This document shows, one piece after another, positions 6,880 to 13,568 of a stretch of DNA of 17,690 bases. This stretch comes from Spirochaetota bacterium. Lineage in GTDB: Bacteria; Spirochaetota; UBA4802; UB4802. How positions within the stretch are numbered: the first letter of the stretch is position 1; each line of letters opens with the position of its first letter. A program made the translations under genes and the position numbers. The stretch spans positions 1 through 17,690 of the forward strand of contig JAKPOE010000161.1 in assembly GCA_029548025.1 (NCBI GenBank). Reading direction: 5' to 3'. The notes below the pieces were generated by a model. That model was not told the DNA's origin. It worked only from the letters and a program-made list of their open reading frames with translations, and searched no databases.

Positions 6880-8665
6880 CCTCATTCTTGTTTTTTCTTC
6901 AACGGTATCCTCATGGAAGCCATTGCTGGTACAAAACAATGGCTTTTTATATTATCATGAAGCAAAGTGTAAAGGATTACCAGCAAACATTGTCATCAAT
7001 GATATACAGGTTCACGGGAACATCATATACCTTACAACATCGCAGCATGGTATTTTTAAAAATAATGGTGGCGATAGTTACTGGGAAAATATAACCCCTG
7101 CAAGCGCATATACACGCACCATACATTCACCGTGTAATCAGTATCGAAGCATATCAGCATTTTGTGTTGATGGCTGTGACCCCGCCCGGCTGTACTGCGC
7201 AACAAAATATACGCTGTATACATCGGGTGATGCGGGCAAACGCTGGGAGGTTATACCAATGACAGGGCTGCCTGCTAATGCATGCATTACTGCGCTCTAT
7301 GCAAAGGGCGGTCAGCTTGTTGTGGGGACATCGTGGAATGGCATATACCGTTATACGGCAGGCAGATTTGTTGCAGTAAACGGCAGTTTTCCCAGGAAGA
7401 TGTATTCGGACAGCATTGGCTTTTATGAAACAATTGCGCATGTTTCCGGTGGCTCGCCGGTACGGGCGGCAACACGCTTTACACCGCAGGTGTATTCATA
7501 CGGTGCGTCAGGCTGGAAGATGGTGTTTGCGGGGAATGGCGGTCCATACTATGGATGTTCTCTTTACGAAGATGGCTGGGCGATAGTTGATGGTGATAGG
7601 CTGGTTGTAAATAACAACGGAACATTTGTTTATCAGGAACTATCGCCAAAAAACTTTTGTTGTGCCGTATTGACCGATGGCACCCATTATATTTTTGTAA
7701 AAGCAGTAAAAACCAGCAACGATTCCATTCGAGGATTATATGCCGCTACGCCAACCTCATGGCAAACTATCAAAAAGTGTGTGGGGTATGCAAAACGCTC
7801 AGGCTGTAACGCCCTGGTGTTTGACATTAAAGATGATTATGGCAACGTGTATGGCATAAACAATGAAACAGCAGCCATGATAGGTGCTTTGCAAACATCA
7901 CTCCCATTACATGAGTTGTGCAATTATTGTCACGCCAATGGCATACAGGCTATAGCGCGTATGGTGGTGTTTAAAGACAAGCGTTTATTTAGCGGTTTTA
8001 AGCATAGGTATGCAATTGTTGATGCTGCAACAAAAAAGGCATGGCAGGGAAATCCAAAGGAATACTGGATTGATCCGTACAGCGATTTTGTACACAGGTA
8101 TACTATTGCGATTGCACAACAGGCACAGGATGCAGGCTTTGATGAGATACAGTTTGACTACGTACGCTTCCCTACAGATGGTCCGGTCAATAGATGTGTG
8201 TTTACCTTTAAACCGGATAATGGCATATATAAGTATGAAGCCATTACCGATTTTTTGCGTACAGCAAAAGCATCACTTGCTGTGCCTGTATCGGTAGATG
8301 TGTATGGATTTACGGTATGGTATGAGTTTGGACAATGGTTGGGGCAGGATATTGAGGCAATGACAGGCATTATAGATGTGCTCTGTCCTATGGTATATCC
8401 GTCGCACTATGGGAGGAAATTTTTTGATGGAAAGATAACCCCAGAGGGTTATTATACAATAGTGCGTGAAAGTCTTAGCAGGGCATATATGTATTCAAAG
8501 GCAACAGTGCGCCCTTACCTGCAGGCGTTTAACATGCTTTCTCCGGGCTGGGGATATGACTATATACAGAAGCAGATACAGGCATGCACTGATACCGGTA
8601 CGCAGGGATATATTTTCTGGAATGCCGGCAGGGACTATGAGGTGCTTATTAATAAAAACAAATAA
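6860..8665 (+). CDS. Secreted putative glycoside hydrolase (DUF4015 barrel) with N-terminal propeller-like region
   Basis: I choose the ATG at 6860 (601 residues), not 6845, because it gives a standard signal peptide: MKSLALSLILVFSSTVSS, Lys then a hydrophobic core. The product should be exported. Numbering from the upstream ATG, residues ~45-285 contain repeated WxxG/Y-type strands (HGIFKNNGGDSYW, YTSGDAGKRWE, WNGIYRYTAGRF), like BNR/two-component-regulator propeller blades. Residues ~296-600 match the DUF4015 putative glycosidase TIM barrel: IRGLYAATP at the start, VFDIKDDYG (325-333), FDEIQFDYVRFPTDG (432-446) with acidic residues at a strand end, VSVDVYGF (482-489), CPMVYPSHY (514-522), and GYIFWNA near the end. 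The family is thought to act on polysaccharides, but the substrate is unknown. The gene overlaps the XPB helicase by 20 bases. Confidence 0.85.
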   Translation: MKSLALSLILVFSSTVSSWKPLLVQNNGFLYYHEAKCKGLPANIVINDIQVHGNIIYLTTSQHGIFKNNGGDSYWENITPASAYTRTIHSPCNQYRSISAFCVDGCDPARLYCATKYTLYTSGDAGKRWEVIPMTGLPANACITALYAKGGQLVVGTSWNGIYRYTAGRFVAVNGSFPRKMYSDSIGFYETIAHVSGGSPVRAATRFTPQVYSYGASGWKMVFAGNGGPYYGCSLYEDGWAIVDGDRLVVNNNGTFVYQELSPKNFCCAVLTDGTHYIFVKAVKTSNDSIRGLYAATPTSWQTIKKCVGYAKRSGCNALVFDIKDDYGNVYGINNETAAMIGALQTSLPLHELCNYCHANGIQAIARMVVFKDKRLFSGFKHRYAIVDAATKKAWQGNPKEYWIDPYSDFVHRYTIAIAQQAQDAGFDEIQFDYVRFPTDGPVNRCVFTFKPDNGIYKYEAITDFLRTAKASLAVPVSVDVYGFTVWYEFGQWLGQDIEAMTGIIDVLCPMVYPSHYGRKFFDGKITPEGYYTIVRESLSRAYMYSKATVRPYLQAFNMLSPGWGYDYIQKQIQACTDTGTQGYIFWNAGRDYEVLINKNK

Positions 8666-8746
8666 AATAAACGATGTACATCAGTATTGATGATCATATT
8701 TTTGGGGAATATTGTTGAATCTAATAATAACTATAATAACGTATAA

Positions 8747-9023
8747 TTGACTAAAAAAATTGCAGTGCTGGTTGATGATATTGTATATAATTTGATGAAG
8801 AAAGGTGCACATGGTGATAGACAAACTTTATCCCATTGTATGGAATAGGCAACAGTATTGTATGGTACCCATGGAATAATAGTTTCTGATAACAAAATGG
8901 ATGAAGTTGTACATGGTCCTGCCCATGTCAGAGAGTTGAAGGGGTTAAAGGAAATTATGCAAAGAAACTATAACATGGTTCCTTAACGGTACCGTTGATG
9001 AAACAGAAACCATTATAAAATAA
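8747..9023 (+). pseudogene. Degenerate gene of unknown family
   Basis: From a TTG at 8747 one frame reads LTKKIAVLVDDIVYNLMKKG, then meets TAG at 8846-8848 (probably a mutated CAG). It continues in the same frame as ATVLYGTHGIIVSDNKMDE and VVHGPAHVRELKGLKEIMQRN. Near 8972 the coding sense moves to another frame (WFLNGTVDETETIIK) and stops at 9021-9023. The codon use and amino acid pattern look protein-like throughout, so this is best read as one gene of about 90 residues broken by a nonsense mutation and a frameshift. I do not recognise the family. It follows the DUF4015 gene by about 80 bases, in the same direction. Confidence 0.45.
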
Positions 9024-9063
9024 TTGGCTTCATTTTTGATACTGTTATGCCGATAGTTACTCT

Positions 9064-9357
9064 ATGAGAATCTCTGAAGGATTATCACTATTTTCACTAC
9101 CATCGGCGGTTTCGTCACAGCCAAAGTCAACGATGATGGTTTGGCCTGTATATGATGATACGCGCGTTACCCCAATCAAAGGCATTGCACGGCGGTTAGA
9201 AAATAATGTACAGTATGTAAAACCAACCCCGGATGAACATGCTCGCTTACTTTCACAGATACATGACAATAAAGAGCCGCTGTATACAAACAATGCATTT
9301 ATACAGAAAAACATGCAGTATACAATTCCCGGTACTTTTTTTGATGCAATTGCATAA
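9064..9357 (+). CDS. Hypothetical protein, 97 residues
   Basis: This is an unrecognised small ORF. It starts MRISEGLSLFSLPSAVSSQP, a serine/proline-rich and probably flexible N-terminus. A more structured part follows: VYDDTRVTPIKGIARRLENN, then KPTPDEHARLLSQIHDNKEP, and a C-terminus ending IPGTFFDAIA. There is no signal peptide core of normal length and no transmembrane helix. Codon choice resembles that of the intact neighbours, and the plus frame looks more natural than the opposing 102-codon frame on the other strand. No ribosome-binding site precedes the ATG, and the ORF starts only 41 bases after a degenerate gene. It could therefore be the 3' end of a longer broken gene. Confidence 0.45.
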   Translation: MRISEGLSLFSLPSAVSSQPKSTMMVWPVYDDTRVTPIKGIARRLENNVQYVKPTPDEHARLLSQIHDNKEPLYTNNAFIQKNMQYTIPGTFFDAIA

Positions 9358-9477
9358 ATAATCAATACACCAATAAAATATATAGTATTAAAATATAGTT
9401 GAATAATATGATGTTATTTTATAGTCTACCATTATAAATAGAAAAATAATAGTATATAGTATATAGGAGATTGTACC

Positions 9478-9963
9478 ATGGATTTTGAAACCACTACTTG
9501 TATTTCGTATGAACATTTAAACACACTTTATAGTTTAGCAGATAAATTTAATATGCCTCTTCACTCATGTATTGTATACCTTCTTATCTATGCCGCAAAA
9601 AAAGAAAAAGCACCAGCAAAAGCGTTTAAAGGTATTTCATATAGAAGCAGGAACAAGCTTAATCCGTGGAAGAGGGTGCATTTATATTTAGCATTTAAGG
9701 AGTATGAGTATTTACTGGATGTTAAGAAAATATGGAAAATGAGTGTTGCAAGGGCAATTGCGTTTTGTGTTGAAAATGTGCTGGATGAGTTTGTACAATT
9801 TTTAAATAACTTGATTGAAGCAGAAAGGGAAGGGGATATCGATAACTATCTGGTTTACGAGATAAATAGAAGCTACCTATTTGAATATGATACTAAAGAA
9901 GGTGTTCATTGCTGCCGATTTTATTGGGGATTGCCACGAAAATATGCCCGATGTAAGCCATAG
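9478..9963 (+). CDS. Hypothetical protein with two tandem ribbon-helix-helix-like units
   Basis: This 161-residue basic protein is not in a family I can name. A clear AGGAGA (9465-9470) seven bases before the ATG sets the start. Two segments share a strand-helix-turn-helix pattern like ribbon-helix-helix DNA-binding domains. Residues ~5-42 (TTCISYEHLNTLYSLADKF, then the MPLHSCIVYLLIYAAKK helix) form the first. Residues ~66-105 (KRVHLYLAFKEYEYLLDV, then MSVARAIAFCVENVLDEFV) form the second. RHH proteins normally dimerise, so two copies in one chain could make an intramolecular pseudo-dimer. The C-terminal ~50 residues carry an acidic stretch (EAEREGDIDNY), then HCCRFYWG and a basic tail. A symmetrical AT-rich hairpin follows the stop codon. 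Function as a DNA-binding regulator is inferred only from this fold reading. Confidence 0.6.
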   Translation: MDFETTTCISYEHLNTLYSLADKFNMPLHSCIVYLLIYAAKKEKAPAKAFKGISYRSRNKLNPWKRVHLYLAFKEYEYLLDVKKIWKMSVARAIAFCVENVLDEFVQFLNNLIEAEREGDIDNYLVYEINRSYLFEYDTKEGVHCCRFYWGLPRKYARCKP

Positions 9964-9986
9964 ATTAAAAAACCAATTTTTTAATC
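9963..9986. terminator. Perfect 10-bp AT-rich hairpin after the RHH-like gene
   Basis: GATTAAAAAA (9963-9972) is perfectly complementary to TTTTTTAATC (9977-9986) around a CCAA loop, starting at the last base of the stop codon. The A-tract/T-tract arms allow a weak bidirectional terminator, with the T run being part of the stem. No GC-rich stem is present, so it might instead be an mRNA 3'-end stabiliser. Confidence 0.45.
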
Positions 9987-10109
9987 AACAATGACCATTC
10001 ATCAAAAGCATGTCAAATAGGCTATTTACTAAAATAACATTAATACCATGAGCATAAATAAGTAAGGCCAATGTATCGGTAAAAAAAGGTGTATGAATAA
10101 AAATAAGGC

Positions 10110-10139
10110 TTGATTTTCATATATACTAATTGCTATAAT
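10110..10139 (+). promoter_or_regulatory. Sigma70-type promoter with extended -10 for the outer-membrane protein gene
   Basis: TTGATT (10110-10115) and a perfect TATAAT (10134-10139) are separated by 18 bases, and a TG dinucleotide (10131-10132) sits one base before the -10 box, making an extended -10. Transcription should start near 10146. This gives a leader of about 75 bases that holds a perfect palindrome and then the AGGAGG ribosome-binding site. Confidence 0.68.
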
Positions 10140-10160
10140 GCGAAATCTCTATTATTACAT

Positions 10161-10185
10161 TTTGTTTTATGATACATAAAACAAA
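10161..10185. promoter_or_regulatory. Perfect 11-bp inverted repeat in the leader of the outer-membrane protein gene
   Basis: TTTGTTTTATG (10161-10171) and CATAAAACAAA (10175-10185) are exact reverse complements separated by ATA. The element lies about 16 to 40 bases after the predicted transcription start and 36 bases before the ATG, so it does not mask the AGGAGG site (10210-10215). It could be an operator just downstream of the promoter or a 5' hairpin that protects the mRNA. There is no T run, so termination is unlikely. Confidence 0.6.
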
Positions 10186-10221
10186 GATGAGTAAAGATTA
10201 TATTATTTCAGGAGGTTTTCA

Positions 10222-10824
10222 ATGGTTAAAAAATTGTCGTTGTGTATCATGGCTTTATGCATGGCATGTATGACTACTGGATTACTGGCACAGGAACTAA
10301 CTGATGATGTTGCTTTTTTGCGTGTAGGCTATCAGTGGAATACAGTGAATTTTGATAAGAATTTACCGGTCATAGGTGATAATTTGGAAAATAATGGTAT
10401 AGCAATAGAAGGTGAGTATAACCTGAACTTAGGTGGATGGTTGCTGGGAGTTTCACTGGAATGGGCACGTTTGGTAAATGATGATGATAGCGACTTTGTT
10501 TTTTATTACCTTTCGCCAATGATTTCATTAAAATTTATAGCTGCCGGCGGCTTATACATTGGTCCTGGAATTTCTGCCCGGTACATGATGAGTGCAGATA
10601 CACCTTCAGGTGTTGATGAACCTGACAAAGAGGTTGACCTGTGGGTCAACGCTGTTGCAGGCTGGATGACCCCCATCGCCGAGGCTGTTTATCTGGATGT
10701 TCAGGCACGATTTGGCTGGAACCTTACCAAAAACCAGTTTGAAGATGTTGGTGATATTGATAACAACTATGATTATGCTGTGTATGTTGGTATAGGTACA
10801 CGCACCCGTTCAACGGGGATATAG
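10222..10824 (+). CDS. Outer-membrane beta-barrel protein
   Basis: This 200-residue exported protein has a clear signal peptide, MVKKLSLCIMALCMACMTTG, with likely cleavage after Ala23 (LLA|QE). The mature part is built of amphipathic strands with alternating aromatic and hydrophobic residues and strand-end Gly/Asp/Asn turns: VAFLRVGYQWNTVNF, GIAIEGEYNLNLGGW, LLGVSLEWARLV, DFVFYYLSPMISLKF, GGLYIGPGISARYMM, VYLDVQARFGWNL, YDYAVYVGIGTR. About eight strands of OmpA/OmpX-like barrel type can be counted. An optimal AGGAGG lies six bases before the ATG, so strong expression is expected. It is monocistronic: its own promoter lies upstream and a strong hairpin downstream. Cys16 lies in the signal region but does not make a convincing lipobox. 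The ligand or role is unknown. Confidence 0.85.
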   Translation: MVKKLSLCIMALCMACMTTGLLAQELTDDVAFLRVGYQWNTVNFDKNLPVIGDNLENNGIAIEGEYNLNLGGWLLGVSLEWARLVNDDDSDFVFYYLSPMISLKFIAAGGLYIGPGISARYMMSADTPSGVDEPDKEVDLWVNAVAGWMTPIAEAVYLDVQARFGWNLTKNQFEDVGDIDNNYDYAVYVGIGTRTRSTGI

Positions 10825-10856
10825 TATAGACATGCATTTTTATAGCTAACAGCTTA

Positions 10857-10897
10857 GAAAACAGTACAGGCAGGGAAACCCTGCCTGTACTGTTTTC
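10857..10897. terminator. Bidirectional terminator between converging genes
   Basis: A perfect 19-bp stem (10857-10875 with 10879-10897) has an AAA loop and a GC-rich top. A-rich and T-rich flanks on opposite sides let it act on both strands. It lies 32 bases past the stop of the outer-membrane protein gene and directly abuts the stop codon of the cyclase gene on the other strand, so it should end both transcripts. Confidence 0.85.
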
Positions 10898-12955
10898 CTA
10901 GTCCTTTTTTTCTTCCATGTCCTCTATAAAATTTTTTGTAATCATGTCGCAGGGGTTTTTTAATGCAATCTCTTTAAAGATGTGAAGCGCTTCAGTATAC
11001 TGTTTTTTGTTATAGAGGGTTAAAGCCTTCTTGAATTGCTCCTTTGTAGATGTAAACAGCGCCACTGCATCATCCGGATACATGGATAATACCTCATAAA
11101 CTTTTGTTGGTTGGGATTTTCCCTTTACTATTACCTTACTGATGTAGCGGAAGTTATATTCTGGAATGTCTTTTACCTGTTCGTAGACGTCACCTGAAAC
11201 AAGTATGGTGGTGCGAAAATGTTTTGTTAAGCTCTCTATACGGCTTGATAGGTTTACTGTGTCGGATATAACGGTACTTTCAATACGCATGGTTTCGCCA
11301 ATTATTCCTAAGATAGCGCTGCCGGTGTGAATACCTATTCCAATACTGATGGGTGAAAGCTGATATTTTTTACGCTCGTCATTATATTCAGCAATACGTT
11401 TTACCATGGCTATCGCCGCATTCAATGCGTCTTGAGGAGATTGCGGGAAAAGCGCCATGATGCCATCCCCTATGTATTTATCAATAAAACCGTTATGGCT
11501 GCGTATAATTGGCCCGATACGGTTAAGGTACGAATTTAAAAATTTGAATGTTTCTTCCGGAGACATTTTTTCGGATAACGTGGTAAACGAACGAATATCT
11601 GCAAAGAGGATGGTAATGTCTTTGAGCGTCTGGTCGCCAAGCTGCACATCAAGGATGCTCTGTTTTTGCAAAAATGATAAAAATTCATGCGGAACAAAGC
11701 GTTCAAGCGATATGTTGAGATCGCTAAGATGTGCGGAAAGATGCTCAACCTGCAAAAAAGAAAATGAAAAGATGCGTGCAATAGCAATAGCCTGGGTAAA
11801 TATAAAAACAAACAATCCTGCAGGAAGAATATACATGGTTGGCAATATATTTTTTGCATAGAGGATGTCATTAACGGCTGTTACCATAAATAGCACAAAC
11901 CCTGCAAGGAAATAGTGTATATGCGGACGTTTGCGTAATGCTGCAATGATAAGACAAACAAGAATATATGAAAGCCCTGCAATAACTGCTATCTGCATAT
12001 AAGGTACCAACATATTAAAAAATGAAACCGGAGTGGTTATTGCCAGCACTGTAAGCAGTATAAATATGCCGTTGAAGAATTGCAGATGTTTCTTTTTTAT
12101 TTCTATGGGATAAATTTCATGGAAAAAAAGTCCAAAGAAAAGACTGCCTAAATAAAATACACTCAATTCCATTTTAATTTGCAACTCCCATGGAAAGACA
12201 GGAAATATATTGGCAATGGTTGTGCTGCCGGTAGCTAATATGCGGGCGCATACCGTTAAACAAAATAGCCCAAACCACAGCGGAGCCCTGTCGCTTGTTC
12301 GGAAAAGAAACAATGCTATGTTATATAAACCAATGATGAGGATTGCACCAAACAAAAAAAGATCGCTTATAACTTTAGTGTTGTAGTGTGCAAGTATCGC
12401 CCTATCCTTGCCAATAATGAAAGGATGCCACATGCCAGCGGTGCGATAGTCCCGGTTACTGATGTGCAGCACACACAATGCAGTTTTATTTTTTGGAGTA
12501 AAATATATTGCCTGGTGCCTGCATTCATTGCGCATTGCTGACAGATCCTTTGACACCTTCCCGTTATTTGCAACCTCCACACCGTTGATGTACAATCGGT
12601 ACGCTGTGACCATGTGGTCTAAATAAATCCCGTAGATGGCATTATCAGGAAGGAGTATCTTCAGCGCATATGTTGCACATCCTTTTGCAGGGAGCATGGT
12701 GCCATTGAGATTGTAGTCGGTCCAGTGTTGGGGCATCATAACGATATCGGTTGGTTGTGGCGCTTTGTTGTCATCAATAGCAGCAGGGTCAATGATCTGA
12801 TCCCACCAGAATAGCCATTGCGCTTTAATGGCATGGGTGGTTGTAGCATTAAATGTTAGGGTACGCATATCATAGGTAGCCTCAGCGCTATATGCCAGAT
12901 AAGAACAACAAAAAATCATGGCGATAGTTACTGACAAGAAAGTTGTATTTTTCAT
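10898..12955 (-). CDS. Membrane class III (IIIb-type) adenylate/guanylate cyclase with 7TMR-DISM-like sensor
   Basis: The 685-residue protein makes cyclic nucleotide at the cytoplasmic face of the inner membrane. A signal sequence (residues ~5-24) precedes a ~165-residue extracytoplasmic jelly-roll region containing YGIYLDHMVTAYRLYINGVE, which is like the 7TMR-DISM sensor domain. Seven hydrophobic helices span ~195-400. A linker helix (~400-435) leads to the cyclase domain, ~445-623. Metal-binding aspartates are Asp453 (FADIRSFT) and Asp497 (KYIGDG). Lys493 fits the purine-binding lysine. Asn568 and Arg572 (DTVNLSSR) fit the transition-state pair. The residue seven before Asn568, Asp in most adenylate cyclases, is Thr561, which marks subclass IIIb. 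A TPR-like tail (~636-668) follows. All catalytic residues are present. An AGGAT-like site precedes the ATG. The gene stands alone and ends on the shared terminator. Confidence 0.92.
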   Translation of the reverse strand: MKNTTFLSVTIAMIFCCSYLAYSAEATYDMRTLTFNATTTHAIKAQWLFWWDQIIDPAAIDDNKAPQPTDIVMMPQHWTDYNLNGTMLPAKGCATYALKILLPDNAIYGIYLDHMVTAYRLYINGVEVANNGKVSKDLSAMRNECRHQAIYFTPKNKTALCVLHISNRDYRTAGMWHPFIIGKDRAILAHYNTKVISDLFLFGAILIIGLYNIALFLFRTSDRAPLWFGLFCLTVCARILATGSTTIANIFPVFPWELQIKMELSVFYLGSLFFGLFFHEIYPIEIKKKHLQFFNGIFILLTVLAITTPVSFFNMLVPYMQIAVIAGLSYILVCLIIAALRKRPHIHYFLAGFVLFMVTAVNDILYAKNILPTMYILPAGLFVFIFTQAIAIARIFSFSFLQVEHLSAHLSDLNISLERFVPHEFLSFLQKQSILDVQLGDQTLKDITILFADIRSFTTLSEKMSPEETFKFLNSYLNRIGPIIRSHNGFIDKYIGDGIMALFPQSPQDALNAAIAMVKRIAEYNDERKKYQLSPISIGIGIHTGSAILGIIGETMRIESTVISDTVNLSSRIESLTKHFRTTILVSGDVYEQVKDIPEYNFRYISKVIVKGKSQPTKVYEVLSMYPDDAVALFTSTKEQFKKALTLYNKKQYTEALHIFKEIALKNPCDMITKNFIEDMEEKKD

Positions 12956-13205
12956 GATGAATTATCCTGTAATGCAATAATGGTGGGATGGTATAGCATT
13001 AAATAGTATATAGCAATAAAAAAATGATGCTTTTATTGAAAAGACAGGTTTTAGACTGGTCCGCGCAATAGTACAATCGTGCACGATAATGTATATACAA
13101 CAGCGCAACAACAATACCATTCACAAAACATACACTATATAACAATCTTTAATAATGTATTACATGCAATGCATCACAATTGACATATACGGTATTCTTT
13201 CCCTC
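12956..13205. other. Intergenic region upstream of the cyclase gene, no gene seen
   Basis: This AT-rich stretch holds no coding frame that I can support. It contains a 10-bp palindrome, TCGTGCACGA (13077-13086), and an overlapping repeat of ATGCA around 13170. The cyclase promoter should lie here on the minus strand, but I could not find a convincing -35/-10 pair. Confidence 0.5.
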
Positions 13206-13421
13206 TCAATAATTGTTACCTTTATTTTGCGCTGTATTATTTAATTTTTACCATCAATTTTTACCGTACCTTCTCCCTCATTTATAAAAATATCTAAGGC
13301 TTCTAACACTGAAGATTTTCCTTGATCATTTTTACCAATGAACACTGTTAGATTATAAAAAGGGATTTCTACGGTACAATAAAATTCTCTAAAAATTTTT
13401 AAGTAGATTTTTATTTTTCAT
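13206..13421 (-). pseudogene. N-terminal relic of an OLD-like / AAA_15 ATPase
   Basis: Reading the minus strand from ATG at 13421, the frame begins MKNKNLLKNF and stops. Removing one T from the T run near 13391-13400 restores KNFREFYCTVEIPFYNLTVF, followed by IGKNDQGKSSVLEALDIF. The GKNDQGKS segment is a Walker A motif of the type found at the N-terminus of OLD-family and other SMC-like ATPases. A further shift near 13241 continues in sense as NNTAQNKGNNY before a stop at 13206-13208. The fragment is only ~70 codons against the usual 500-700 and has two frameshifts, so it is dead. It could come from an OLD nuclease or a related AAA ATPase of a defence locus, which cannot be settled from so short a piece. 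Confidence 0.68.
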
Positions 13422-13568
13422 AAAAATTCTTATTTTTCCATTGAAATTTTATGTTGTTACACCGGTGTTCTCACACACCTGAGTCTATACAAGGATGTTT
13501 CTAATCTTGAAATGTTGTTGTATTATTGTATTACTTCATGTCGGTTTACATTTCCCCGTCAATACCGC

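Noticed and set aside
8673..8703. Small palindrome and hairpin with a T run after the DUF4015 gene as a terminator
   Set aside because: The stem has only about five pairs and the T run is six bases away from it, so termination is not convincing.
9057..9365. 102-codon frame on the minus strand opposite the 97-residue ORF
   Set aside because: The plus frame has codon use more like its neighbours and a more natural amino acid pattern. The minus frame is Cys/Ser-rich and lies opposite to the direction of all nearby genes.
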